Source of the DNA: Pauljensenia sp018375675
GTDB lineage: Bacteria; Actinomycetota; Actinomycetes; Actinomycetales; Actinomycetaceae
NCBI GenBank assembly: GCA_041432705.1
Contig: JAPWAE010000005.1
Coordinates: forward strand, 124,001 to 188,000
Direction: 5' to 3'
DNA length: 64,000 nucleotides
The position numbers and the translations under genes are program-made. The notes beneath the pieces are model-generated. The model worked only from the letters and a program-made list of their open reading frames with translations, had not been told where the DNA came from and made no database searches. How positions within the stretch are numbered: position 1 is the stretch's first letter; each line of letters begins with the position of its first letter. Shown one piece after another: positions 36,241-44,728 of the stretch.

Positions 36241-37239
36241 GTGCGTCTTCACGTCACGTATGCCGGTGGCACCATCGGCATGGTCGATTCCCCCGAGGGG
36301 CTGCGTCCCGGCGCTGACCTGCAGGGGTGGTTCGGTTCCCAGCTGGAGGGCATCGAGCTGGCCTCGAACATCACGATGTCGACGCTGGACCCGCTCATCG
36401 ACTCCTCGGAGGCTACCCCCGAGGACTGGCAGGCCATCATCGACGACATCAACGCGCACGCAGACGAGGCCGACGCCTTCCTGGTCCTGCACGGCACGGA
36501 CACGATGGCCTACTCGGCCGCGGCCCTGTCCTACGCGCTGGCAAGCATGGGAAAGCCGGTCGTCCTGACCGGGTCTCAGTACCCGCTCGGCGTCGTCGGC
36601 TCGGACGCATCGGCGAACGTCACGGGCGCCCTGCGCGCCGCGATTTCGCACCACGCACGAGGCGTCATGCTGTTCTTCGGGCACAAGCTCCTGGCCGGCA
36701 ACCGCGCCACCAAGACCTCGTCGTGGGCGTTCCGCGGCTTCGAGTCTCCCTCCGTGTCCCCCATGGCGCGCACGGGTGCCCCGTGGCGCTGGTACGGGGC
36801 TCCGAGCACGGGCACCGGCTGGCAGGATCCGAGCCCGTACACGCGCCAGGATGTCGCCGTCATCGATGTGGTGCCCGGCATGAGCGCCGCGCGACTGCGC
36901 GCCATGACGACGCCCCACCCGGACGCGGTCATCCTGCGCACCTTCGGCGTGGGTAACATCCCCGCCTCCGAGCCGGGTCTCGTGGACGTCCTGGCCGAGC
37001 TCGCGCAGGCCGAGGTGCCGATCATCGTCGCCTCCCAGTGCTACCAGTCCGAGGTCATGCTCGGCCACTACGAGGCCGGCAACGCCCTGGCGCGCCTCGG
37101 CGCAATCGGTGCGCACGACATGACGCTCGAGGCCCTCTACGCCAAGACTGTCTTCCTGCTCTCGCAGGGCAAGCGCGGCGCGGACTTCAAGCGGTGGATG
37201 GACCTGTCCATCGCGGGAGAGCTCACCCTCCAAGACTGA
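36241..37239 (+). CDS. ansA: L-asparaginase, type I-like
   Basis: This 332-residue enzyme converts L-asparagine to aspartate and ammonia. Both catalytic threonine motifs are present: TYAGGTIGM at the N-terminus and LHGTDTMAYSAAAL near residue 82-95. VLTGSQ follows. There is no signal peptide, so it is cytoplasmic. The GTG start has AAGGAC upstream. It forms an operon with the permease and ends in a strong terminator. Ammonia release by oral bacteria counters acid, but that role is inference. Confidence 0.9.
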   Translation: MRLHVTYAGGTIGMVDSPEGLRPGADLQGWFGSQLEGIELASNITMSTLDPLIDSSEATPEDWQAIIDDINAHADEADAFLVLHGTDTMAYSAAALSYALASMGKPVVLTGSQYPLGVVGSDASANVTGALRAAISHHARGVMLFFGHKLLAGNRATKTSSWAFRGFESPSVSPMARTGAPWRWYGAPSTGTGWQDPSPYTRQDVAVIDVVPGMSAARLRAMTTPHPDAVILRTFGVGNIPASEPGLVDVLAELAQAEVPIIVASQCYQSEVMLGHYEAGNALARLGAIGAHDMTLEALYAKTVFLLSQGKRGADFKRWMDLSIAGELTLQD

Positions 37240-37259
37240 GCCTCTTCCACCCGACACGG

Positions 37260-37313
37260 CCCCGGCCTCGTCCCCGGCGCAGCGCGCGCCACAGGGAGAC
37301 GAGGCCGGGGTTT
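37260..37313 (+). terminator. Terminator of the asparagine operon
   Basis: Perfect 13-nt arms ccccggcctcgtc (37260-37272) and gacgaggccgggg (37298-37310) are followed by TTT. The stem shares its core with the terminator after mrp. Confidence 0.85.
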
Positions 37314-37352
37314 GTCATGACCATCGAACCCGCCCGAGGGGCCGAGAAGCCG

Positions 37353-37358
37353 TAGAAT
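37353..37358 (+). promoter_or_regulatory. -10 box for a probable leaderless pepP transcript
   Basis: TAGAAT lies 7 nt before the ATG at 37366 and no ribosome binding site is present. Transcription would start at or next to the A of ATG. Confidence 0.55.
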
Positions 37359-37365
37359 AGTGACC

Positions 37366-38874
37366 ATGAGTGAAGAAGCGTCCCAGTCCATGGCCGATCG
37401 CGGCGAAACCCGCTCCCGTCAGCCCCAGTCCTCCGCATTCCGCGATTTCATCGGCTCCGGTTGGGGGCCTCGTCCCTCCGAACTGCCCGAGCGCGAGCGC
37501 GTCGCCGACTTCCTGCACGACCGCACCCTTAAGGCCGGCGCTCCCTTCCCGGGCGAGCGCCTGGTCGTGCCCGCGGGCCCCTACAAGGTCCGCTCCAACG
37601 ACTGCGACTACCGTTTCCGCGCGCACTCCGCCTTCGCGCACCTGTCGGGCCTGGGCGGCGAGAAGGAGCCCGACACCGTCCTGGTGCTCGAGCCGAACGA
37701 GGACGGCACCCACACTCCCCTACTGTTCTTCAAGCCCCGCGCCTCGCGTTCCTCCAAGGAGTTTTACGCAGACGCCCGCTACGGCGAATTCTGGGTGGGC
37801 GCGCGCCCCTCGCTCGAGGAACTGAGCGCGCAGACCGGCCTCGAGACCCGCCACATCGACACCCTGCGCGACGTGCTGGCGAAGGACGCCGGGACCGTGC
37901 AGCTGCGCATCGTGCGCGGCGTCGACGCCAACGTCGAGGCGATGGTGAACGAGGTGCGCGCCCAGGCCTCCCTGCCCGCGGGCGAGGACGCGCGCAAGGA
38001 GGACGAGGCCCTCGAAGAACATCTCTCGGAGATTCGCCTCATCAAGGATGCCTTCGAGCTTGAGGAAATGATCCGCGCGGTCGAGGTCACCAAGGCTGGC
38101 TTCGAGGACATCATCCGCGTCCTGCCGCGCGCCGTCGGCCACCGTCGCGGCGAGCGCGTCATCGAGGGCGCATTCCGAGCGGTCGCCCGAGAAGAGGGCA
38201 ACGGCGAGGGATACGAGACCATCGCGGCCTCGGGCAACCACGCGAACACCCTGCACTGGATCGACAACGATGGAACGGTCCGCGAGGGTGACCTGGTGCT
38301 CGTCGACGCGGGCGTCGAGGTCGACTCCCTCTACACGGCCGACATCACGCGCACGCTGCCCGTCAACGGCCGCTTCACCGAGGTCCAGGCCCGCGTCTAC
38401 CAGGCCGTCCTCGACGCCTGCGAGGCCGCCCTGGCCCGCGCCAACGAGCCGGGCTGCCGCTTCAAGGACGTGCACGACGCCGCCATGAAAGTCATCGCCG
38501 CCCGCCTGCATGAGTGGGGCATCCTGCCCGTCACCCCGGAAGAATCCCTGGCACCCGAGGGCCAGCAGCACCGCCGCTGGATGCCGCACGGCACCAGCCA
38601 CCACCTGGGCCTGGACGTGCACGACTGCGCAAAGGCACGCGCGGAGCTCTACCAGGGTGCGCTGCTGGAGCCGGGCATGGTCTTCACGATCGAGCCGGGC
38701 CTGTACTTCCGCGCCGATGACCTGCTGATCCCCGAGGAGTACCGGGGCATCGGCGTGCGCATCGAGGACGACGTCGTGGTGAACGCCGACGGCACGGTCA
38801 CGCGTATCTCCGAGGACATCCCGCGCACGATCGCGGACGTCGAGGAGTGGATCGCGAGCGTTCAGTCCCGCTGA
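37366..38874 (+). CDS. pepP: Xaa-Pro aminopeptidase (M24B)
   Basis: This 502-residue aminopeptidase P removes N-terminal residues preceding proline. An N-terminal creatinase-like domain is followed by the pita-bread fold with metal ligands: two Asp in VDAGVEVDSLYTADITRT, His in GTSHHLGLDVHD, Glu in FTIEPGLYF and Glu in VRIEDDVV. The ATG at 37366 sits right behind a -10 box, so the mRNA is probably leaderless. It converges with the stress-protein gene, with only 20 nt between stops. Confidence 0.9.
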   Translation: MSEEASQSMADRGETRSRQPQSSAFRDFIGSGWGPRPSELPERERVADFLHDRTLKAGAPFPGERLVVPAGPYKVRSNDCDYRFRAHSAFAHLSGLGGEKEPDTVLVLEPNEDGTHTPLLFFKPRASRSSKEFYADARYGEFWVGARPSLEELSAQTGLETRHIDTLRDVLAKDAGTVQLRIVRGVDANVEAMVNEVRAQASLPAGEDARKEDEALEEHLSEIRLIKDAFELEEMIRAVEVTKAGFEDIIRVLPRAVGHRRGERVIEGAFRAVAREEGNGEGYETIAASGNHANTLHWIDNDGTVREGDLVLVDAGVEVDSLYTADITRTLPVNGRFTEVQARVYQAVLDACEAALARANEPGCRFKDVHDAAMKVIAARLHEWGILPVTPEESLAPEGQQHRRWMPHGTSHHLGLDVHDCAKARAELYQGALLEPGMVFTIEPGLYFRADDLLIPEEYRGIGVRIEDDVVVNADGTVTRISEDIPRTIADVEEWIASVQSR

Positions 38875-38894
38875 GCCACGCGAAGACGCTGAGG

Positions 38895-39635
38895 TTACGC
38901 CTCGGTCTGGTCCTTTTCGGGGGACGAGGCCGGGGCGTCCTCATGTGCGGACGCCGCGCTCTCGGGGCTGTTCGTTGTAGGGGCCGAGGCCTCGGGGGCG
39001 CTCACGGGGGCGTGGGCCTGGGCGGACGTGGCCTCGGGCGTCTCGCGACCACCGGGCACCTCCCCGTCCTTGGTCGCCGCACCGAAGCGGGGGCGACCGT
39101 CGGGGAAGAAACCGACGGAATCCTTCTTCGGACGCGCCTGCTCGCTGCGCGGGCGCACGACGCGCGCACGGTTTCCGGGGGTGCGCTGCAGGATCTGATA
39201 GGCGCGGTCGATGTCGGCCGAAGCCAGGACCGCGTAGCGCTGCGCGACAACCTGCTGGGAGGACACAAGGTCGCGGCTGCGTCCGCGAATGATGAAGGAC
39301 AGAGCGGACAGAGCCATGCCGATCAGGGCACCGACGATGATGCCGCCAGCGACCCACGTTCCCGTGCCGCCCGCGCTCTGGCCAGCGGACATGAGCATGC
39401 CGCCCAGGGCTCCCCACAGGCCGCCGCTGGAGGCACCCGAGAGGGAGGCGCGGGCGATCGTCAGGCGTCCTTTGACGCGCTCGACGAGGTGCAGGTCGGA
39501 GCCGACAATCGTGATCGCGGAAACATCGAAGCCGGCATCCGACAGGAAGTCGACACCGGCGCGGGCCTGCGCGTAGGTCTCGTACGAGGCGACCTCGGTG
39601 CCCGTGGGCATCTGCGGGTCCATCACGACAGCCAT
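38895..39635 (-). CDS. General stress protein 17M-like membrane protein
   Basis: In this 246-residue protein, an N-terminal alpha/beta segment (VASYETYAQARAGVDFLSDA, then a V-S-A-I-T-I-V-G strand) matches the general-stress-protein-17M-like domain. Gly/Ala-rich hydrophobic segments (about 75-125) follow, then a long Pro/Ala/Ser/Glu-rich tail. The start at 39635 has a clear AAGGAG site; a longer frame upstream lacks one. It is divergent from an MgtE-like gene, an arrangement found in other Actinobacteria. Role unknown; a stress-linked membrane protein is likely. Confidence 0.72.
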   Translation of the reverse strand: MAVVMDPQMPTGTEVASYETYAQARAGVDFLSDAGFDVSAITIVGSDLHLVERVKGRLTIARASLSGASSGGLWGALGGMLMSAGQSAGGTGTWVAGGIIVGALIGMALSALSFIIRGRSRDLVSSQQVVAQRYAVLASADIDRAYQILQRTPGNRARVVRPRSEQARPKKDSVGFFPDGRPRFGAATKDGEVPGGRETPEATSAQAHAPVSAPEASAPTTNSPESAASAHEDAPASSPEKDQTEA

Positions 39636-39724
39636 TTCTTCTCCTTCGTCCCCGGCCACGGTGGCATGGAACGCATTGTTCATGCGGCGACCGGCTCATC
39701 AGTACGCATCTGTGGTCACCAGCC

Positions 39725-39730
39725 TAAGAT
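39725..39730 (+). promoter_or_regulatory. -10 box for a probable leaderless transcript
   Basis: TAAGAT at 39725-39730 lies 6 nt before the GTG start at 39737, with no separate ribosome binding site. Confidence 0.5.
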
Positions 39731-39736
39731 GGAAGA

Positions 39737-41041
39737 GTGAGCATTGCATCTATTGAACTAGGCACCAAGGGCCGCCGCGTCTACATCGGGAAGCTCGCTG
39801 GCACTAGTGTTTTCGACCCTTTGGGCGACCAGGTCGGCAAGATCCACGATGTCGTTGTCATCTTTCGGCTGAAATCCGAGGCCAACGTCATCGGCTTCGT
39901 CGTCGAGGTCGGCCCGCGTAAGCGTGTCTTCCTGCCGCTCACTCGAGTGACCGCGATCGAGTCCGGCTCGGTCATTACGACGGGCCTGCTCAACATCCGT
40001 TCGTTCACGCAGCGTCCCATCGAGACGCTCGTCCTCTCCGAGCTCTTCGATCGCGTCGTCACCATGAACGACGGCTCGGGCCAGGTGCGCATCCTCGACG
40101 TCGCGATGCGCCAGCGCCGCCCCAAGGACTGGGTGATCTCCACGCTGCACGTCCAGCGCGTGCGCACGTCATCCCTCGGTTTCACGCGGAGCGGCGAGAC
40201 CCTCACCGTGGACGTGGCCGAGGTCTCCGGCCTGCTCAAGACCGACTCGAACCAGGCGGCGACCGCGCTCGTGCAGTACACGGAGGACATGCGCCCCGCG
40301 GACCTGGCGGACTTCATGCACACGCTCCCCCAGGACCGCAAGATGGCGGTCGCCATGCAGCTGACGGATGCACGCCTCGCCGACGTGCTCGAGGAGCTGG
40401 GTAACGACGACCGTATCGCGATCGTCTCCGCGCTGGAAGCCGCCCGAGCCGCCGACGTTCTGGACGTCATGCAGCCCGACGACGCGGCCGACCTCGTCGC
40501 CGAGCTGCCAGACGCGCAGGCCCAGTCCCTGCTGGCCCTCATGGAGCCCGAAGAGGCCGAGGACGTGCGTCGACTCATGACCTACGACGAGTCGACCGCG
40601 GGTTCGCTCATGACCACCGAGCCCGTCATTTTCGGCCCGAACGCAACCGTCGCACAGATGTTGGCTGCCGTACGACGCGAGGACATCCCGGCCTCGATCG
40701 CGACCGTCGCCTTCATCGCACGCCCACCCCAGGAGACCCCGACCGGCCAGTACCTGGGTATGGTGCACATCCAGCGCGCGCTGCGCGAGCCCCCGCAGAC
40801 TCTGCTCGGCACGATCCTGGACCGCGACATCGAGTCCGTGGATCCCAACGCGCACATCGCGACCGTGACGCGTCTGCTGGCTACCTACAACCTGACGGTC
40901 CTGCCCGTCGTCGACGAGGACGGGCACCTACACGGCGCCGTCTCGGTCGACGACGTCCTCGACGAGCTGTTGCCCGAGGACTGGCGAGACTTCGACGACG
41001 ACGTGACCGACCGCATGATGGCAAGGAGCATCGATGGCTGA
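39737..41041 (+). CDS. MgtE-like regulatory protein (PRC barrel, MgtE_N, CBS) without channel
   Basis: This 434-residue protein has an N-terminal PRC-barrel-like region, an MgtE N-domain (about 185-290: ADLADFMHTLPQDRK and repeats of A-A-D-V-L) and a pair of CBS domains (about 295-425). In MgtE magnesium channels these gate a C-terminal pore, but the pore helices are absent and the frame ends in DRMMARSIDG. It is therefore a soluble sensor, perhaps of Mg2+ or adenine nucleotides. It overlaps the DUF1003 gene by 8 nt, which may encode its membrane partner. Confidence 0.8.
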   Translation: MSIASIELGTKGRRVYIGKLAGTSVFDPLGDQVGKIHDVVVIFRLKSEANVIGFVVEVGPRKRVFLPLTRVTAIESGSVITTGLLNIRSFTQRPIETLVLSELFDRVVTMNDGSGQVRILDVAMRQRRPKDWVISTLHVQRVRTSSLGFTRSGETLTVDVAEVSGLLKTDSNQAATALVQYTEDMRPADLADFMHTLPQDRKMAVAMQLTDARLADVLEELGNDDRIAIVSALEAARAADVLDVMQPDDAADLVAELPDAQAQSLLALMEPEEAEDVRRLMTYDESTAGSLMTTEPVIFGPNATVAQMLAAVRREDIPASIATVAFIARPPQETPTGQYLGMVHIQRALREPPQTLLGTILDRDIESVDPNAHIATVTRLLATYNLTVLPVVDEDGHLHGAVSVDDVLDELLPEDWRDFDDDVTDRMMARSIDG

Positions 41042-41609
41042 TCGCCTGGATAACCCGATCGACAAGCGTCAGTGGTTCTTCCGCCGCTCGTCAGGCGGCG
41101 GCGACGGCTTCGGCCGCTTCGCCGAGGCCACCGCCCGTTTCATGGGCTCGCCCCGCTTCGTCCTCTACATGACGATCTTCGTCATCGCGTGGATCGGCGC
41201 GAACCTGATGCTTGCCGGCATCAGCGAGGAAGCCGCCTGGGACCCCTACCCCTTCATCCTCCTGAACCTCGCATTCTCGACCCAGGCCTCGTACTCGGCC
41301 CCGCTGATTATGCTCGCGCAGAACCGCCAGGACGCCCGCGATCGCGTCGTGGCCGAGCAGGACCGTATTCGCGCGGAGCGTAACCTCGCCGACACCGAGT
41401 ACCTCGCCCGCGAGATCGCAGGCCTGCGCCTGGCGCTCCAGGACGTCGCCACGCGCGACTTCGTGCGCTCTGAGCTGCGCGACATGCTGGAGGACCTGCG
41501 TGCGGAGATCGCCGCGGACGCGGCCAACGCCTCGTCGAACGAGGCAGAGGCTGAGGCCGAGGCCGACGGTGCCTTTCGTCCCCTAGAAGATGGGCACACC
41601 GGCCAGTAG
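41034..41609 (+). CDS. DUF1003 membrane protein
   Basis: This 191-residue DUF1003 protein has two membrane helices (about 40-60 and 72-98, including PFILLNLAFSTQASYSAPLI) and a following charged coiled coil (about 105-165) ending in an acidic Glu/Ala tail. Function unknown. It overlaps the MgtE-like gene and is followed 10 nt later by mrp, a gene order repeated in other Actinobacteria. Confidence 0.83.
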   Translation: MADRLDNPIDKRQWFFRRSSGGGDGFGRFAEATARFMGSPRFVLYMTIFVIAWIGANLMLAGISEEAAWDPYPFILLNLAFSTQASYSAPLIMLAQNRQDARDRVVAEQDRIRAERNLADTEYLAREIAGLRLALQDVATRDFVRSELRDMLEDLRAEIAADAANASSNEAEAEAEADGAFRPLEDGHTGQ

Positions 41610-41612
41610 AGT
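41607..41612 (+). promoter_or_regulatory. -10 box for mrp
   Basis: TAGAGT overlaps the end of the DUF1003 gene and lies 7 nt before the mrp ATG at 41620. A GGAG between them could also serve as ribosome site, so leaderless transcription is possible but not certain. Confidence 0.4.
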
Positions 41613-41619
41613 GGAGTCC

Positions 41620-42750
41620 ATGCCAGTCACGCTTGATTCCGTCATGGAGGCTCTCGGCCAGGTCATCGACCCCGAGATCCGCCGCCCCATCACCGACCTC
41701 AACATGGTGACCCCCGACCTGGTCACGATCGACGGTTCCTCCGTCGCCGTCAAGGTCCTGCTCACCACCGCCGGATGCCCCCTGCGCACCCAGATCACCA
41801 AGGACGTCACCGAGCGCGTGAGCGCCATCGACGGCGTCGAGAACGTCTCCGTCGAGATGGGCGTCATGGACGAGGCCCAGAAGAAGGCGCTGCGCGAGAA
41901 GCTCAACGGCGGTCGTCCCGAGCGCGAGATCCCCTTCTCTCGCCCCGATTCCCTCACGCGCGTCATCGCCGTCACCTCCGGTAAGGGCGGCGTCGGCAAG
42001 TCCTCCATGACCGCGAACCTGGCCGCCGCGCTCGCCGCGCAGGGCCTCAAGGTCGGCGTCATGGACGCGGACATCTACGGCTTCTCGATCCCGCGCATGC
42101 TCGGCGTGGACCACGACCCGCAGGTCATCGACGGCATGATGATCCCGCCCGTGGGCGCCGGCGGCGTCAAGGTCATCTCGATCGGCATGTTCGTGCCCGA
42201 CGGCCAGGCCGTCATCTGGCGCGGCCCCATGCTCCACCGCGCCCTCCAGCAGTTCCTCGCGGACGTGTTCTGGGGCGACCTGGACGTCCTGCTCATCGAC
42301 ATGCCTCCGGGCACGGGCGACGTCGCAATCTCGATCGCACAGCTGCTGCCCAACTCGGAGATCCTCGTCGTGACGACCCCGCAGGTCGCAGCCGCCGAGG
42401 TCGCTGAGCGCGCCGGTTCCATCGCGTCGCAGACGAACCAGAAGGTCATCGGCGTCGTCGAAAACATGTCCTTCCTGCCTCAGCCCGACGGCTCTCGCTT
42501 GGAGATCTTCGGCGCGGGCGGCGGCGAGTCCGTCTCGCAGCGCCTCACCGCGCAGCTGGGCTACTCGGTGCCGCTGCTGGCCCAGGTGCCCCTCGACATT
42601 GCGCTGCGTGAGGGCGGGGACCGCGGCGAGCCCGTCGCCGTCGCTTCGGGTCCCGCCGCCGAGGAGCTCACGGCCCTCGCCAAGCAGCTCTCTTCCACGA
42701 ACCGTGGCCTGGCGGGCCGCCCCCTCGGGGTCTCCCCCATCCAGCACTGA
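41620..42750 (+). CDS. mrp: Mrp/NBP35-family Fe-S cluster carrier ATPase
   Basis: This 376-residue protein has an N-terminal DUF59/MIP18-like domain (about 1-95, with TTAGCPLRTQI) and a deviant Walker P-loop SGKGGVGKSS near residue 120, then DMPPGTGDV. It should carry and deliver iron-sulfur clusters. The CxxC pair that bridges clusters in classic Mrp/ApbC is not present: the segment after VVENMSF reads LPQPDGSRLEIFG. This also holds for actinobacterial homologues as I recall. A strong terminator follows. Confidence 0.87.
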   Translation: MPVTLDSVMEALGQVIDPEIRRPITDLNMVTPDLVTIDGSSVAVKVLLTTAGCPLRTQITKDVTERVSAIDGVENVSVEMGVMDEAQKKALREKLNGGRPEREIPFSRPDSLTRVIAVTSGKGGVGKSSMTANLAAALAAQGLKVGVMDADIYGFSIPRMLGVDHDPQVIDGMMIPPVGAGGVKVISIGMFVPDGQAVIWRGPMLHRALQQFLADVFWGDLDVLLIDMPPGTGDVAISIAQLLPNSEILVVTTPQVAAAEVAERAGSIASQTNQKVIGVVENMSFLPQPDGSRLEIFGAGGGESVSQRLTAQLGYSVPLLAQVPLDIALREGGDRGEPVAVASGPAAEELTALAKQLSSTNRGLAGRPLGVSPIQH

Positions 42751-42765
42751 GCCCACGCGGCTTCG

Positions 42766-42800
42766 CCCCGGCCTCGTCCCCATCGACGAGGCCGGGGTTT
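42766..42800 (+). terminator. Terminator of the mrp operon
   Basis: Perfect 13-nt arms ccccggcctcgtc and gacgaggccgggg with a 6-nt loop, followed by TTT; the same arms occur at 37260-37310. Confidence 0.88.
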
Positions 42801-42945
42801 CGTCTGCTTGCCAGGTGAGGTTTTCGCGTATTTTCGGAGCGCCAGCGCGCCCTTGCGCATCCTCGCCTGTACCCTGATGCCTGGGGAGGCATCAACGCGC
42901 AGGCGTACCTCACCCAGGCGACCAAACACGAGTGAGGATACGGCG

Positions 42946-43575
42946 ATGGCGGACAAGGCCCAGACGTGGGTGTACACCGAGGACTACGTGGCGGAAAGCG
43001 AAGCGCTGACCGCCGCACGCGCCGTCGCTACCGAAATGGGCGCTTCCCCCGTGTCCGCTGGCACCGGCGCAGCCCTGCGCATGCTGGCGGCCGTCTCCGG
43101 CGCCCGCGCGGTCCTGGAAGTGGGCACGGGCGCGGGTGTGTCCGGCCTGTGGCTCCTGGACGGCATGGCTGCCGACGGCGTCCTCACGACGATCGACTCC
43201 GAGTCTGAGCTGCTGGGACACGCGCGCCGCAACTTCGCCGCTGCCGGCCTGTCGTCGCATCGCACGCGCCTCATCGCCGGGCGCGCCCTCGACGTGCTGC
43301 CGCGTATGGCTGCTCGCGGCTACGACATGGTCGTCTTGGACGGCGACCTGGAGGAAACCCCTCAGTACCTCGATCACGCGGTGCGCATTCTGCGTCCCGG
43401 TGGAACGATCGCTTTCGTGCACGCCCTGTGGCGCGACCAGGTGGCTGACCCCGCGCGCCGCGACGCGCTCACCGTGGTCGCCCGCGAGGTGGTCAACTAT
43501 CTGCGCGACTCCGATGAGTTCGTGCCCGCGCTGCTGCCCGTCGGCGACGGCCTGGCGGTCGCCGTCAAGCGCTGA
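42946..43575 (+). CDS. SAM-dependent O-methyltransferase (family 3-like)
   Basis: This 209-residue methyltransferase has motif I VLEVGTGAGVSGLWLL near residue 50-65, acidic motif TTIDSESE and VVLDGDLEET (motif IV). It resembles the catechol-O-methyltransferase-like family 3 proteins found in mycobacteria (Rv1220c type). The natural substrate is unknown. The start at 42946 has GAGGA about 10 nt upstream; longer in-frame extensions are not family-like. Confidence 0.8.
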   Translation: MADKAQTWVYTEDYVAESEALTAARAVATEMGASPVSAGTGAALRMLAAVSGARAVLEVGTGAGVSGLWLLDGMAADGVLTTIDSESELLGHARRNFAAAGLSSHRTRLIAGRALDVLPRMAARGYDMVVLDGDLEETPQYLDHAVRILRPGGTIAFVHALWRDQVADPARRDALTVVAREVVNYLRDSDEFVPALLPVGDGLAVAVKR

Positions 43576-43596
43576 GCGCCCCATTCGCATCACAGA

Positions 43597-43633
43597 GAAG
43601 CGGCGGAACAGGAGATCCTGTTCCGCCGCTTCT
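43597..43633. terminator. Bidirectional terminator
   Basis: Long perfect arms gaagcggcggaacagga and tcctgttccgccgcttc lie between the converging methyltransferase and DUF3117 genes. Confidence 0.88.
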
Positions 43634-43643
43634 TCACTATCCG

Positions 43644-43808
43644 TCAGATGGCCGCTCCGAGAGCTTCGGCGAGTTCCGCCGCCTCCTGCGCGTTCAGCTC
43701 GATGACGAGCCGCCCGCCCCCTTCGCTGGGAATTCGCATGACGATACCGCGCCCTTCGGCGCTGACTTCGAGGGGTCCATCCCCCGTGCGAGGCTTCATT
43801 GCTGCCAT
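43644..43808 (-). CDS. DUF3117 protein
   Basis: This 54-residue protein begins MAAMKPRTGDGPLEV and continues with GRGIVMRIPSEGGGRLV, an almost exact match to the small actinobacterial family DUF3117. Function unknown. The start has an AAGGAG site 8 nt upstream. It lies next to LOG and dapE, as in mycobacteria. Confidence 0.9.
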   Translation of the reverse strand: MAAMKPRTGDGPLEVSAEGRGIVMRIPSEGGGRLVIELNAQEAAELAEALGAAI

Positions 43809-44000
43809 GAGAGTACTCCTTCTCAGAGTTATGCCCGCGCCTCCTCAGGCGGGGTAACACACCTATTTTACCGGATAAGCGCCAATTTTCCTTAACACCT
43901 CGCAAAGAGTAATCAAAGAAAAATAAGCCAATCGGCTAATTAGGCCCGCGATAACGGGAGTTTGACAGCACAAAGAACCCGCATAAAGGATGCGAAACCA
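43809..44000. other. Intergenic, AT-rich
   Basis: About 190 AT-rich nt, presumably the DUF3117 promoter and the end of the dapE-LOG transcript. A small dyad cccgcgataacggg is visible; no gene. Confidence 0.4.
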
Positions 44001-44726
44001 CTAGGCACCCGTCGCTAGGCGCACCGCTTCCTCCGGATCGTCAACAACGTGGAGCAGGTCCACGTCGCCGGGAGAGATCATCCCGGCCTCGACCATCGAG
44101 GAACGGATCCAGTCGACCAGGCCCGACCAGTAGTCGGTCCCCACGAGGACCAACGGGAACGAACGAATCTTCCCCGTTTGCACGAGGGTCGCGGACTCGA
44201 AGAGCTCATCCATGGTCCCAAAACCGCCGGGCATCACGATAAAGCCCTGCGAGTACTTGACGAACATCGTCTTGCGGGCGAAGAAGTACCGGAAGTTGAC
44301 GCCCAGGTTCACCCACTGGTTCATGCCCTGCTCGTGGGGCAGCTCAATCCCCAGGCCGATCGACGTGCCGCCGGCCTCCCACGCGCCGCGGTTCGCAGCC
44401 TCCATCATGCCCGGACCACCACCCGTGACGACGGCGTAGCCGCGCTGCACGAGAAGCTCACCGATGCGCTGCGCACACGCGTAGAGGGGATCGTCGGGGC
44501 GGGTCCGAGCGGAGCCGAACACCGAAATGGCCGGGCCGACCTCAGAGAGGGCCTCGAAGCCCTCGACGAACTCGGACTGGATGCGCAGGACGCGCCACGG
44601 GTCCTCGTGTTTCCAATCCGCGCTCTGGTCGGATTGGAGCAGCGACGCGTCCGCAGTCATGCGCGGGATCTGGTCGCCTCGCAGGACGACGGATCCGCGG
44701 CGGTAGGTGTTCGTCGGCTTGGTCAT
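44001..44726 (-). CDS. LOG family protein (cytokinin riboside 5'-monophosphate phosphoribohydrolase-like)
   Basis: This 241-residue protein of the TIGR00730/LOG family has the paired motifs GGGPGMMEAANRGA and PGGFGTMDELFE, which hydrolyse nucleoside monophosphates to free base and ribose-5-phosphate. The physiological substrate in this lineage is not known. The ATG at 44726 sits 7 nt after GGAGG; another ATG at 44732 overlaps the dapE stop (ATGA) but is too close to that site. Confidence 0.88.
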   Translation of the reverse strand: MTKPTNTYRRGSVVLRGDQIPRMTADASLLQSDQSADWKHEDPWRVLRIQSEFVEGFEALSEVGPAISVFGSARTRPDDPLYACAQRIGELLVQRGYAVVTGGGPGMMEAANRGAWEAGGTSIGLGIELPHEQGMNQWVNLGVNFRYFFARKTMFVKYSQGFIVMPGGFGTMDELFESATLVQTGKIRSFPLVLVGTDYWSGLVDWIRSSMVEAGMISPGDVDLLHVVDDPEEAVRLATGA

Positions 44727-44728
44727 GG

